DNA of 64,000 nucleotides. Source: Campylobacter sp. 19-13652 (GTDB taxonomy: Bacteria > Campylobacterota > Campylobacteria > Campylobacterales > Campylobacteraceae). The notes beneath the pieces are model-generated. The model did not search any database and had not been told where the DNA came from. It was given only the letters and a program-made list of their open reading frames with translations. A program made the translations under genes and the position numbers. Positions within the stretch are counted from its first letter, which is position 1, and every line of letters begins with the position of its first letter. Below, in pieces: positions 1 to 8,934 of the stretch. The stretch is taken from positions 992,001 through 1,056,000 of the forward strand of contig NZ_AP024713.1 of NCBI RefSeq assembly GCF_019702925.1, in the 5' to 3' direction.

Positions 1-1
1 A

Positions 2-1006
2 GACCGATACGAAAGCGTACTAAAAGACGACGTGGAGTACAAAAGGCTAAGGGCGCTTTCATATATTAGGGCAAATAAATTTGAAAAGGCAAGGCAGATA
101 ATAATAAAGCTAGTCGATGAGACAAACTCGCCAGAAGATATGAAAATCCTAGCCCAAATCGAGCTTTTATCAAATGACAAGGGCAGGGCTTATGATATCT
201 TAAAAAAGCTTTATAGCGCTGATAAAAGCGAGGAGAGTATGCTTATTATCACACAGGCATTTTCTGCTGGACTTAGCAAGCTCGCTCCGCTTATTGATGA
301 GTTTTACAAAGGTTATGAGTGCGAAAATGAGCAGATATGCATGCTTATGGCTAATGGATACTTAAAGGCAAAAAGAAACAAAGAGGCGATGAATATTTAC
401 AAAAAGGTCTTTTCAAACACTGGTGCTTGGGGGATAAATGCGGCACTTGAAAGCCTAGTGCAAAATGGCTTTTATGAGGACGCGCTTGTGCTTGTGGATA
501 AATTTGACCCCCAAAATCTACAAACAAAGGCCGAACTTTACGCAATTTTAAACAGACCAAAAGATGCAAGCAAAGCGTACCATGAACTTTTTGTGCTTTC
601 TCAAGATCCAATATACCTAACCCTAGAAGCCACATATGAGTACGAGGCGGAAAAATCGGTTATCAGCAAAAAAGAGATAGAGCTAATTGATAATAAATTT
701 AAACAAGCAGTGCATATGGGGCTAATGGGACACGAAATGCTTAATAACTATGGATACTTTTTAATAGATAGCCAGCTTGACGTAAAAAAGGGGATAGAAA
801 TGGTGAAGCAAGCCCTAACACAATCCCCTAAAAACACATACTACCTAGATTCGCTTGCTTGGGGATATTTTAGGCTAGGGGAGTGCAAAAAAGCGCAAGA
901 GACAATACAAGAAGCGGTTACGATTAGCAATAAAATAATGTCAATAATATACGTAAAAGAGCATATGGATGCCATAAAAAACTGCAATAAAAAAGAGGAT
1001 AAATGA
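2..1006 (+). CDS. Tetratricopeptide-repeat protein, 5' end cut by the window
   Basis: The frame is open to the left edge, so the gene starts before the window; the GTG at 32 is probably an internal valine codon. The visible 335 codons are helical and repeat-like, with TPR-type units near residues 40-130 and a clear one close to the C-terminus ([19 protein letters not shown]). No catalytic motif is visible, and no signal peptide can be judged because the N-terminus is missing. TPR proteins usually act as protein-protein scaffolds; the partner is unknown. The stop overlaps the trpC start (ATGA), so the two are probably co-transcribed. Confidence 0.8.
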   Translation, partial: DRYESVLKDDVEYKRLRALSYIRANKFEKARQIIIKLVDETNSPEDMKILAQIELLSNDKGRAYDILKKLYSADKSEESMLIITQAFSAGLSKLAPLIDEFYKGYECENEQICMLMANGYLKAKRNKEAMNIYKKVFSNTGAWGINAALESLVQNGFYEDALVLVDKFDPQNLQTKAELYAILNRPKDASKAYHELFVLSQDPIYLTLEATYEYEAEKSVISKKEIELIDNKFKQAVHMGLMGHEMLNNYGYFLIDSQLDVKKGIEMVKQALTQSPKNTYYLDSLAWGYFRLGECKKAQETIQEAVTISNKIMSIIYVKEHMDAIKNCNKKEDK

Positions 1007-1800
1007 TACTTGATGAGATAATTAAAAAAACAGCCGAGGATTTAGAGGCAAAAAAGGCGAAGTTTCCAGCCCAGTGGTTAGGGCGAAGTTTAGCATATAA
1101 CCCATACGTCCCACGCCCAGTAAGTCCTGCCTTGCGTGCTAATGAGGAAAAACCCTACCGAATAATAGCAGAGGTTAAAAAAGCAAGCCCTAGCAAAGGC
1201 GTGATAAAAGAGGAATTTGATCCAATTAGCATAGCCATGAGCTACGCTAATGCCGAAGCTGACGCCATTAGCGTGCTAACAGAGCCTCACTATTTTAAAG
1301 GCGATTTAGAGTATTTAACACAAATCAGACGCTATGTGCCTACGCCTCTTTTAAGGAAGGATTTCATAATTGATAGGTATCAGCTGCTTGAGGCAGTGGT
1401 ATATGGGGCTGATTTTGTGCTTTTAATAGCAAAGGCTCTAAGCAAGGCTATGCTTAAAGATTTGCTCGAGTATGCCTATCACCTAGGGCTTGAGGTGCTT
1501 GTAGAGGTGCATGATACAGATGATGTGAAAAAGGCCATATTCGCTGGTGCGCAGATAATAGGCATAAATCATAGAAATTTAGAGACCTTTGAAATGGACA
1601 TGAGTCTAAGCGAGCGGCTTATCTCGCTCCTACCGCAGGGCAAAATAATAGTAGCAGAAAGTGGGCTATATGAGCATAAGCAGCTAAAAGAGCTATCAAA
1701 AATCGGCGTAGATGCGTTTTTAATAGGAGAGCATTTCATGAGGCAAGAAAACCAAACTGACGCCATAAGAAAGATAAGAGGCGAGATATGCAACAGCTAA
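1003..1800 (+). CDS. trpC: Indole-3-glycerol phosphate synthase
   Basis: TrpC closes the indole ring, converting carboxyphenylaminodeoxyribulose phosphate to indole-3-glycerol phosphate in tryptophan synthesis. At 265 residues it has the usual length of a monofunctional (beta/alpha)8 enzyme. Family motifs are present in order: [11 protein letters not shown] (catalytic Lys and Ser-Pro-Ser-x-Gly), LRKDFIID (catalytic Lys), [18 protein letters not shown] and VAESGL. The fifth motif more commonly reads GINNRNL; here His replaces the second Asn. The start overlaps the preceding TPR gene and the end overlaps the HIT gene by 13 bases, indicating a translationally coupled run. No other trp genes are in the window, so trpC stands apart from a trp operon. 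Confidence 0.95.
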   Translation: MILDEIIKKTAEDLEAKKAKFPAQWLGRSLAYNPYVPRPVSPALRANEEKPYRIIAEVKKASPSKGVIKEEFDPISIAMSYANAEADAISVLTEPHYFKGDLEYLTQIRRYVPTPLLRKDFIIDRYQLLEAVVYGADFVLLIAKALSKAMLKDLLEYAYHLGLEVLVEVHDTDDVKKAIFAGAQIIGINHRNLETFEMDMSLSERLISLLPQGKIIVAESGLYEHKQLKELSKIGVDAFLIGEHFMRQENQTDAIRKIRGEICNS

Positions 1801-2282
1801 ACGCACCTTGGAGGAGCGAATACTACACCAAAAAAAGCGATGGATGCGTATTTTGCGCTATATCAGAGGATACAGAGCAAAAATACGATAGCGAGCGTGG
1901 CGTGCTATATAGGGGCGTAGAGTGCTTTGCGGTGATGAATTTATACCCATATACCCCAGGACATTTTATGATAATACCATATAAGCACGTGGATAATATC
2001 GAAACGCTAAAACCAAACACCTGGCTAGAGATGAGTGAGCTTGTTAAATTTGGTGTGGGCGTGCTAAAAAGCGAGCTAAAAGCAGAGGGTGTAAATATAG
2101 GCATGAACCTAGGTGCAGCCGCTGGGGCAGGCATAGCTGAGCATGTACATTATCACCTAGTGCCACGCTGGAGCAGAGATACAAACTTTATTACCACAAT
2201 AGGCAAAACTAGGGTAAATGGGGTGCCTTTTGAGGGACTTTATCTAAAGCTTAAGGCGGCGTTTGATGCACTTAGAGCTTGA
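1788..2282 (+). CDS. HIT-family (histidine triad) hydrolase
   Basis: A 164-residue histidine-triad protein, expected to hydrolyse nucleotide phosphoramidates, dinucleoside polyphosphates or adenylylated nucleotides in the cytoplasm. The HxHxH signature is clear near residue 115 ([12 protein letters not shown]), and an N-terminal Cys pair (CVFC, around residue 20) may belong to the zinc site of this subgroup. A conserved region ([15 protein letters not shown]) precedes the triad. The gene overlaps trpC at its start and mnmH at its end. The physiological substrate cannot be told from sequence. Confidence 0.9.
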   Translation: MQQLNAPWRSEYYTKKSDGCVFCAISEDTEQKYDSERGVLYRGVECFAVMNLYPYTPGHFMIIPYKHVDNIETLKPNTWLEMSELVKFGVGVLKSELKAEGVNIGMNLGAAAGAGIAEHVHYHLVPRWSRDTNFITTIGKTRVNGVPFEGLYLKLKAAFDALRA

Positions 2283-3297
2283 GGTAGATGAGTGGCTTGA
2301 AGCTAGGGATAAATTTGACCTACTCATAGATGCTAGAAGCCCCCATGAATACGCCTACTCTCACATCAAAGGCTCGAGAAATTTCTATGCCTTAAATGAC
2401 GAGGAGCATAAAATCACAGGCACCTTATATAAGTCAAACAAATCCCAAGCAAAGCTATCTGGCGCAGCCTATGTGTGCAATAATATAGCCTCACACCTAC
2501 CCAAAATTGCCGAATTAGCAAGGGTTGGCGCTCTTGTGGGGACATACTGTGCTAGAGGGGGCATGCGCTCAGCTAGCATATCAAATGTGCTTGATTTAAT
2601 AGGCTATAGAGTGCTTAGGCTAAAGGGCGGATACAAGGCGTATCGTACCTACGCACAAGAATACCTACAAAAGCCCTTAAAATGCGGTCTCATCACGCTT
2701 TTTGGCGGGACTGGTAGCTACAAAACAAAGCTTATTGAGGCGCTAAATCCAGCTATAAATTTAGAAAAAATGGCAAATCATCTAGGCTCTGTATTTGGCG
2801 ATATAAACGGCGTACAACCCAGCCAAAAGGCGTTTGAGGATGAGCTTTTTGAGAGCCTTAGAGTGCTTGAAAATGACGTAGTTTTTATTGAAGGCGAGAG
2901 TAGACGTATAGGCAGCCTCACCCTACCTGCTAGCTTGTATGCAGCCATGGGGAGTGGCGTGGGTGTGCATATCGTGGCTAGCCTAGAGCGCAGGGTGGAG
3001 TGTACGATGATGGATTATAAAGGCGTTACGCCAGAGTTTTTTCATATATGCATGGCTAAAATCTCGCCATTTATCTCAAAAGAAGCAAGAGATGACGCGA
3101 TTAAATTTTTTAGCCTAGGGGAGCTAGAAAAGGTGTGCGAGATACTACTGGTAAAATACTACGATAAGGTTTACAAAGCACCTAGAAAAGTGGATTTTAT
3201 CATTAATGCAGATGATTTTAACAGCGCAAAAAATGAGCTTTTAGCCTTAAGAGATGAAATTTTAAGCAAGCATAAAGACAAAAAAACGCCGTATTAG
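2266..3297 (+). CDS. mnmH: tRNA 2-selenouridine synthase
   Basis: MnmH (SelU/YbbB) converts 2-thiouridine at the wobble position of some tRNAs to 2-selenouridine through a geranylated intermediate. An N-terminal rhodanese domain (about residues 5-130) carries the expected catalytic Cys in TYCARGGMRS. The C-terminal half is a P-loop domain starting near residue 145. Its Walker A reads GGTGSYKT, with Tyr where the P-loop normally has Gly before the Lys. ATG 2266 is preferred over the TTG one codon earlier. The start lies inside the end of the HIT gene. The length (about 343) is close to the family's 350-370. Confidence 0.9.
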   Translation: MHLELEVDEWLEARDKFDLLIDARSPHEYAYSHIKGSRNFYALNDEEHKITGTLYKSNKSQAKLSGAAYVCNNIASHLPKIAELARVGALVGTYCARGGMRSASISNVLDLIGYRVLRLKGGYKAYRTYAQEYLQKPLKCGLITLFGGTGSYKTKLIEALNPAINLEKMANHLGSVFGDINGVQPSQKAFEDELFESLRVLENDVVFIEGESRRIGSLTLPASLYAAMGSGVGVHIVASLERRVECTMMDYKGVTPEFFHICMAKISPFISKEARDDAIKFFSLGELEKVCEILLVKYYDKVYKAPRKVDFIINADDFNSAKNELLALRDEILSKHKDKKTPY

Positions 3298-3533
3298 GAT
3301 TGTTTTACAAACTTCGTGGCTTATATGTGCTTGTTTTTTGTAAAAGCCAGTCCATACAGGACAAATTCCAACTGTCGTGATTTAAAATTTAATGCAGACA
3401 AATTTTAAAAATAGCGCTTTATAGCTTATGGAAAGGCAAACTAGGCAAACCGTAAAAAGCAGATATTCCATATTGTAAATGTAAATTTATAAAATTATTT
3501 TGGCGCACGCAAGGCACGCCAAAATAAAGCTTT
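3298..3533. other. Intergenic region between convergent mnmH and the CitMHS gene
   Basis: No gene is seen. A 9-bp perfect inverted repeat (TTTTACAAA at 3303-3311, TTTGTAAAA at 3337-3345) lies just after the mnmH stop, and the transporter terminator hairpin lies at the other end. Confidence 0.6.
3495..3527 (-). terminator. Rho-independent terminator of the CitMHS transporter gene
   Basis: A perfect 11-bp stem (TTATTTTGGCG / CGCCAAAATAA) with an 11-nt loop sits just past the transporter stop. Read on the minus strand it is followed by TTTTA. On the plus strand the stem is followed by AGCTTTTT, so it may also stop mnmH transcripts. Confidence 0.8.
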
Positions 3534-5177
3534 TTAAAATAGCCCCATAAAATGAGACAAAAGCATAATAAACAAAGACAGCCCCCACAGCCAAAATAGC
3601 GAGTATCTAATATGTCTACCCATATTTAGCCTAGCAAGCCCAAGTCCCAGCCAAAGCGCAGGCGAAAAAGGCGAGACAAAAGTTCCGACAATCGAGCCTA
3701 TCATAATAGCGTAAGCTGCCTCTTGCATGCCTACACCGTACTGTCCAACTATCTCGCCTACGACTGGATAGAGGGTGTAATAATAGCCATTTGTATCCAA
3801 AAGCAGCTCAAAAGGCACGCCAAAAACGCCAGTGATAATGTGCAAATACCCAAGCATAAACTCAGGAAACACCCCAGCAAGTGCCTTTGCAATGGCTCCT
3901 AGCATTCCTGATTTTGTAAGTATGCCTATGTAAACACCGGCCCCGAGCAAGATTGTACCCATACTCACAGCACCGACTGAGTGAGCTTTTAAGCTCTCCA
4001 TACGCTCTTTTGGAGTTTTATAATTTATTAAAAGAACCACACAAAGCGCTATCATAAAAGCAAACTCAGGCGATAGAAGTCCAGAAATAATAAGCCCAAG
4101 CGTAAGAATAGCGACGATTAAATTTATCTTAAAAAATTTATTTGGCTTTGTGTCATGAGTGCCTGAAATGTCTAAATCATCAGCATAAAGCGATAAATTC
4201 TTAGCCGCTACGCCCTCACGAGCAAGTCTCGCCCTCTCTCGTACCCCAAGTAGCACAGCCATACCTAAAATACAGATAAAGCCTACGACTTGCACCTTTA
4301 TAAGCGGATGATAAAGGCTAATGGTATCCACACCCATAACGCTAGCTATGCGCCCAAGAGGCCCACCCCATGGCAGCATATTCGCGAGCCCTGCACTTGA
4401 AGCGACGAGTAAAAATAGCAGATATGGATTTATCTTTAAATGTCTGTAAACTGGAATAAGTGGAGGAATAACTATTAAAAACGTAGTCGCCCCAGAGCCA
4501 TCAAGGTGCGCTATCATCGTTATTAGTACAGTGCCAACACAGATTGCTATGACGTTGCCACCTGCGATTTTAACAATTAAGCTTATAAGCGGCCTAAAAA
4601 GCCCAGCGTCATCAAGTACCCCAAAAAATAAAATAGCAAAAATAAACATTATAGCTATCTTATAAACCTTACCAATGCCAGCTTTAAAATATCCATTTAG
4701 CTCATCAGCGTAATCTTTAAGTGTATTAAGCCAGGTGTGTTTTAGCCTTAAATCATCAATAGCTCCGGCCACAAGTTCGCTTATATGAGGAACGTCAATA
4801 TAGGCACTTTGTACCACGGCATCGTAAAATTTAACGAGCTTTTTGTTATCTATTATAATCTCCGAAAGCTTGGCATTTGGCTTTAGTCCAACAGCCTTTA
4901 ATCCAGCTACATAAGCGCTTGAAATCGTACTATCGCTAACCTGCGTTAAAGAGTTTTTAGTGGCAAACGAACCTACAAACTCACTAACCTCTTGCTTTTG
5001 CAGCAAAAACGAGTAGTTTTTGCTAACCACAGGCGAGCCAGCACCAGCCATCACTATCCAATAAAGCAAAATCCCAGCCACAGGCACGGTAATAAGCGCA
5101 ACCATAGGCGACATCTTATCACGAAGCAAAAAATAAATTAGCAGCGCAATAATACCAAAACCAAAAAACGTAAGCAA
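3534..5177 (-). CDS. CitMHS-family citrate/organic acid transporter with a long insert
   Basis: A polytopic inner-membrane permease of the citrate-Mg2+:H+ symporter (CitMHS) family. Supporting motifs are DDAGLFRPLI (around residue 190) and AHLDGSGATTFLIVIPPLIP (around 225), both characteristic of CitM/CitH. The start is TTG 5177, behind a strong AGGAGGA. At 547 residues it is about 110 longer than typical CitM. The extra sequence is a hydrophilic block between TM2 and TM3 (about residues 50-165) that would sit on one face of the membrane. It is followed by its own terminator and is probably monocistronic. The substrate (citrate, another di/tricarboxylate, metal-complexed or not) cannot be told. 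Confidence 0.85.
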   Translation of the reverse strand: MLTFFGFGIIALLIYFLLRDKMSPMVALITVPVAGILLYWIVMAGAGSPVVSKNYSFLLQKQEVSEFVGSFATKNSLTQVSDSTISSAYVAGLKAVGLKPNAKLSEIIIDNKKLVKFYDAVVQSAYIDVPHISELVAGAIDDLRLKHTWLNTLKDYADELNGYFKAGIGKVYKIAIMFIFAILFFGVLDDAGLFRPLISLIVKIAGGNVIAICVGTVLITMIAHLDGSGATTFLIVIPPLIPVYRHLKINPYLLFLLVASSAGLANMLPWGGPLGRIASVMGVDTISLYHPLIKVQVVGFICILGMAVLLGVRERARLAREGVAAKNLSLYADDLDISGTHDTKPNKFFKINLIVAILTLGLIISGLLSPEFAFMIALCVVLLINYKTPKERMESLKAHSVGAVSMGTILLGAGVYIGILTKSGMLGAIAKALAGVFPEFMLGYLHIITGVFGVPFELLLDTNGYYYTLYPVVGEIVGQYGVGMQEAAYAIMIGSIVGTFVSPFSPALWLGLGLARLNMGRHIRYSLFWLWGLSLFIMLLSHFMGLF

Positions 5178-5397
5178 AATGTCCTCCTTGTAATTTTTAC
5201 ACTTAGAGTATAAACGAGCTGGTTTAAATTTATTTTTTATTAAAACTATAGTCTAATTTTTTAATAAAACTATAATGTTGAATGATTTATAAAATAGCGT
5301 ATTTTAGGCATTTTATAAGGATTTCTATAAAAATTACTTATAAATTTAAATTTAACAATTTTTACAAAAAGTAACGTTTTAAGTAAATAAGATAGAG

Positions 5398-5422
5398 GAT
5401 TTTGAGGAAAATCCCCAAAATC
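5398..5422 (-). terminator. Terminator hairpin overlapping the pit stop codon
   Basis: An 11-bp stem with one mismatch (GATTTTGAGGA / TCCCCAAAATC) spans the pit stop at 5421-5423. The downstream side on the minus strand is only moderately T-rich. Confidence 0.55.
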
Positions 5423-6956
5423 AGATGCTTAAGCTTAGCACATAATATATCAAGCCAGCTGCTATAGCTGATACTGGCAGGGTTATAAGCCACGCTAGCA
5501 AAATAGGGCGCACCATAGCCCAGTTTGCGTTTCGGTTTAATATGCCTATTCCTAGTACTGCGCCGATTAGTATGTGCGTAGAGCTTACTGGAATACCTAG
5601 CTTTGTGGCAAATAATATGACCGTACTTGCCGCCAGTTCTGCGCTAAAGCCAGTTGTTGGAAGGATTTCAGCTAGCTTTGAGCCTATGGTGGCGATGACT
5701 TCTTTGCCTAAAAACCAAAGCCCAACCACAAGCGAAATACCAAAGACAACCATCGCAATGCTTGGAATAGGAGAGCTTTCATTTATACTACCAGTTTTTA
5801 ACACATCAAGTATCGCCGCAAATGGACCCACGGCATTTGCGATGTCGTTTGCGCCGTGGCTAAAGGCAAAAGAACTAGCCGTAAAAATTTGAAACCATGA
5901 AAAAATTCGGTTTATACCCTTTTCACTATCTATTTTATTCATCATGTTAATAATAGCAAATGCCGCTAGATACGCCACTGAGCCTATCACGAAAATAATC
6001 CAAAGCGTCTCAATCGTACTAAAGCCAAAGTTTAGGTGCTTAAGCCCCTTAAAAAGCATCATCGAACTAACCACCATAGCACCCACGCCAGCAACGACTG
6101 GGATATGCTTTTTCATCGCACTAAAGGTATCTACTTGCTTTTCCTTTTCTTTCATTGCTTTTATGCGCGCCTTATACTCGCTATATTCGCCATCTATGTC
6201 GTCCTCATCAATCATTACCATTCTTGAAAGGGTGGCTATTTGCTCATCTTGCGGACGGGTGCGTAGATTGCGGATAAATCCCTCTTTATAGCCCTTTCTC
6301 TCGCGTTTTAGAGACTTTAGGCTGGCTTTTAGCTTTGCTGTTGGGAGTAAAATTTTAGCCTTTATATACCAGTAAATAACGTATGAAAGCACTCCGCCCA
6401 TCACAGGCGAAATCACCCAGCTTATGGCGATATTTCCTATACCTTTCCAGCTAACCATATCAAGAGCTCTCTCGCCGCCAAATGTGCTAAACCCCATGAC
6501 AAGCCCAGCCCCCACGATGCCACCTACAATGGAGTGCGTGGTGGAAACTGGCAATCCACGCTTAGACGCAAAAAACAACCAGCTACCAGAGCTAAGAAGC
6601 GCAGCCATCATAATGGCTACAAATTTCATCGCATCTATACCCTCGCTTGGCAAGCTAATTATGCCTTGGCGTATGGTCTTAGTTACCTCTCCACCAGCAA
6701 AAATCGCCCCACTTAGCTCAAAAATAGCCGCAATTATTAGAGCTTGCTTTATGGTAACTGTCTTTGCGCCTACGCTTGTACCAAAGCTATTTGCCACGTC
6801 GTTTCCGCCTACATTAAACGCCATAAAAATACCAAAAACGCTAGCAATGACAAAAAGCATATAATGATAGGTAGGTACGTACTGATAGCCCCACACAAAA
6901 AAGCCTATGGCGCTAATAGCAAAGACCGCACCAGCCAGTAGATTATCGCCTCTCAA
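5421..6956 (-). CDS. pit: PiT-family inorganic phosphate transporter
   Basis: A low-affinity phosphate permease of the inner membrane (PiT family, H+- or Na+-coupled). Both halves carry the duplicated signature: GGNDVANSFGTSVGAKTVT (around residue 50) and SHGANDIANAVGPFAAI (around 365), plus paired GLPVSTTHSIVG and GIPVSSTHILIG elements. About 11 membrane segments flank a charged central cytoplasmic loop (about residues 205-285). Two consecutive TTG codons head the frame; the second (6956) has the better spacing to AAGGAG. The gene is divergent from ppx/gppA, which acts on polyphosphate or (p)ppGpp, a plausible phosphate-related pairing. Confidence 0.92.
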   Translation of the reverse strand: MRGDNLLAGAVFAISAIGFFVWGYQYVPTYHYMLFVIASVFGIFMAFNVGGNDVANSFGTSVGAKTVTIKQALIIAAIFELSGAIFAGGEVTKTIRQGIISLPSEGIDAMKFVAIMMAALLSSGSWLFFASKRGLPVSTTHSIVGGIVGAGLVMGFSTFGGERALDMVSWKGIGNIAISWVISPVMGGVLSYVIYWYIKAKILLPTAKLKASLKSLKRERKGYKEGFIRNLRTRPQDEQIATLSRMVMIDEDDIDGEYSEYKARIKAMKEKEKQVDTFSAMKKHIPVVAGVGAMVVSSMMLFKGLKHLNFGFSTIETLWIIFVIGSVAYLAAFAIINMMNKIDSEKGINRIFSWFQIFTASSFAFSHGANDIANAVGPFAAILDVLKTGSINESSPIPSIAMVVFGISLVVGLWFLGKEVIATIGSKLAEILPTTGFSAELAASTVILFATKLGIPVSSTHILIGAVLGIGILNRNANWAMVRPILLAWLITLPVSAIAAGLIYYVLSLSI

Positions 6957-6985
6957 CAAAGCTCCTTTAAAAATAAATTTATGGT

Positions 6986-6991
6986 ATTATA
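6986..6991 (-). promoter_or_regulatory. -10 box for pit
   Basis: TATAAT on the minus strand, about 30 bases upstream of the pit start in the divergent pit/ppx intergenic region. Confidence 0.6.
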
Positions 6992-7034
6992 ACCTTAAAT
7001 TTAAAAATTTTACTGAAAGATATTGGCTTTTTGA

Positions 7035-7040
7035 TATAAT
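7035..7040 (+). promoter_or_regulatory. -10 box for ppx/gppA
   Basis: TATAAT with a T-rich stretch and TG just upstream, a Campylobacter-type sigma-70 promoter, 31 bases ahead of ATG 7071. Confidence 0.65.
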
Positions 7041-7070
7041 TGCAACAAATTTTTAACAAAGGCTTTGGCT

Positions 7071-8006
7071 ATGGGTGATAAATTTTTAAGCATAGATTTA
7101 GGCTCAAACACTCTACGAGCGGCGATTTTTATGGAAAAAGATGGAGAAATTTATAAAGATAAAAGTGTCGAGTTTATCGTAGGTTCTGCTAAAGGATTAG
7201 CAAAAACTAATCAAATTTGCAATGAAGCTGTAGGCAAAATCAAACAAGCCCTAAATGATGTTTTAAAGCAGTTTGGCTTAGTTAGATTTTCAGACATCGC
7301 CTACGCCGCAGTAGCTACGGAGGCATTTAGAAAAGCCCTAAACTCAAGCGAGGTCTTTGATGAAATTTATTCACAAAATGGGATTAAATTTAATATAATA
7401 TCGCCCACAGCAGAGGGGAGATTTTCATTCTTAGGTATACAGGAGGCTTCTAAAAAAATCGGCACAAATAGCGATAATTTAGCATTTATAGACTTAGGCG
7501 GAGCAAGCACGGAAATAGGCGACGCACAGGCTAGTAAGAGCTTTGAGCTTGGCATTGTAACATTTTATGAACGTTGCGATAAAAATCTAATGAACGTGCT
7601 AAGACAGGCAAACGAAGCAACAAAAAAGCTAAAAGAATACCTACTAAGCCTGGACAAAAGCACCATAGCTCTAACCTCGGGAATATCAACTACTGTAGCG
7701 GCTCTAAGGCTTGGATATACGTGGCAAAGCTACGATGCAGAGGCCGTAAACGGCTATGTGCTAAGTGTTGATGATTTTGGCGAACTTGGCGCAGAGGTGC
7801 TTGCCATGAGCGACGAGGAAGCAAAAATAAGGCTTGGCGCAGACAGGAAAATGCTAGTACTTACCGGGCTTAGCCTACTTGAGGCAATGCTAAAAGGCAT
7901 AAACACAAAGCTAATAGTCATAGACGATGGGCTTAGAGAGGGCGTAGCTGCGGCATACTTTAGAGGAGAGCTAGAAAATTTAATAAATTTAAAGGAGCAA
8001 AAATGA
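7071..8006 (+). CDS. Ppx/GppA-family exopolyphosphatase / pppGpp phosphohydrolase
   Basis: An actin-like ATPase-fold phosphatase of about 311 residues acting on polyphosphate or guanosine pentaphosphate. Phosphate-binding loops are visible: SIDLGSNTLR at the N-terminus, AAVATEAFRKA near 87, FIDLGGASTEIG near 143 and IVIDDGLREG near 285. It lacks the extra C-terminal domain of the 500-residue E. coli Ppx, as is usual in this group. ATG 7071 is chosen over the upstream in-frame TTG 7065 for its spacing to AAGG. The stop overlaps the yqeY start (ATGA). Whether it is Ppx-like or GppA-like cannot be decided. Confidence 0.9.
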   Translation: MGDKFLSIDLGSNTLRAAIFMEKDGEIYKDKSVEFIVGSAKGLAKTNQICNEAVGKIKQALNDVLKQFGLVRFSDIAYAAVATEAFRKALNSSEVFDEIYSQNGIKFNIISPTAEGRFSFLGIQEASKKIGTNSDNLAFIDLGGASTEIGDAQASKSFELGIVTFYERCDKNLMNVLRQANEATKKLKEYLLSLDKSTIALTSGISTTVAALRLGYTWQSYDAEAVNGYVLSVDDFGELGAEVLAMSDEEAKIRLGADRKMLVLTGLSLLEAMLKGINTKLIVIDDGLREGVAAAYFRGELENLINLKEQK

Positions 8007-8440
8007 CACTAAAAGAGCAAATTCTAAACGATATAAAATCAGCAATGAAATCAAAAGATGACTTTACAAGAGATACACTTAGACAAGTAAATGCCGCATT
8101 AAAACAGATAGAGGTCGATACTAGAAAAACGCTAAGCGATGAGGAGATAGTCACAATACTACAAAAAGAGGTAAAAAAGCGTCAAGACGCAGCCACGCTA
8201 TACGTACAAGGCGGCAGAGACGAGCTGGCAAAAAAGGAAAATGATGAAATAAAAATCATCTCAAACTACCTACCCACTCAGCTAAGTGATGAGGAGCTAA
8301 AAGCCAAAATAAGCCAGATAATATCCGAGCTAAAAGATGGCGCAAATCTAGGTGCGGTCATAAAGCTAGCCAAAGAGAGACTAAAAGCCAGCGCAGAAGC
8401 TAGACGCATAAGCGAAATGGCAAAAAGCCTACTAAGTTAA
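8003..8440 (+). CDS. yqeY: GatB/YqeY domain protein
   Basis: A 145-residue cytoplasmic protein resembling the C-terminal tRNA-binding tail of the GatB subunit of Asp/Glu-tRNA amidotransferase, but standing alone. Typical features are an N-terminal helix (LKEQILNDIKSAMKSKD), a central KKRQDAATLYVQGGRDELAKKE segment, and a small C-terminal helical domain with NLGAVIKLAKERL. The family's function is not established; a tRNA-associated role is inferred. It overlaps ppx/gppA by four bases and is probably co-transcribed with it. Confidence 0.9.
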   Translation: MTLKEQILNDIKSAMKSKDDFTRDTLRQVNAALKQIEVDTRKTLSDEEIVTILQKEVKKRQDAATLYVQGGRDELAKKENDEIKIISNYLPTQLSDEELKAKISQIISELKDGANLGAVIKLAKERLKASAEARRISEMAKSLLS

Positions 8441-8934
8441 AACTTAACCGCAAATTCTATTTTGGTTTTTTGTGCCATATAGTTATAAAATAGCTCTATG
8501 GCATTAACGCGCAGCACTTGTGTTGCCTTTAAAAGAAGCTTTATTTTACTATGTATAATAGCTTCTTGCAACTTAGACAGCAATGGTTACTATAAATAGG
8601 GTGATGGTTGCTTGTCTGCGTATTATGTATTAAATAAAATAATTACTTTAACACTTGAAAATAAGATAAAGTCTAAGTTTATGACAAAACAAGCGTAGTA
8701 AGTTTTTATAAAACTTCGCTTTGCTGATTTTTCAAAGAGGCTTTAATACACCTTACTGGCGGCTATAACTATGGCTTCAATGGATTTTTCCTGTAAGCAT
8801 TTCACAACGATTTGAGTAAAATTTAATATAATCCAAAGCAAAAATAACAAATTTACAACACCATTTTAACCAGATTTCAAGCCTTTTTATCATAAAATCA
8901 TAACTCATTTACTTTAAATTTATAAGGAGTGCGA
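8441..8934. other. 494-base intergenic region before the AGCS transporter
   Basis: No gene with coding character is seen. Two inverted repeats are visible: AAGAAGCT/AGCTTCTT at 8533-8540 and 8560-8567, and AAGTTTT-TAT-AAAACTT at 8700-8716. TATAAT at 8827-8832 is the likely transporter promoter, giving a leader of about 95 bases. The region could hold a small RNA but nothing identifies one. Confidence 0.5.
8827..8832 (+). promoter_or_regulatory. Candidate -10 box for the AGCS transporter
   Basis: TATAAT preceded by an A/T-rich stretch. The leader to ATG 8935 would be about 95 bases, longer than for neighbouring genes. Confidence 0.5.
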
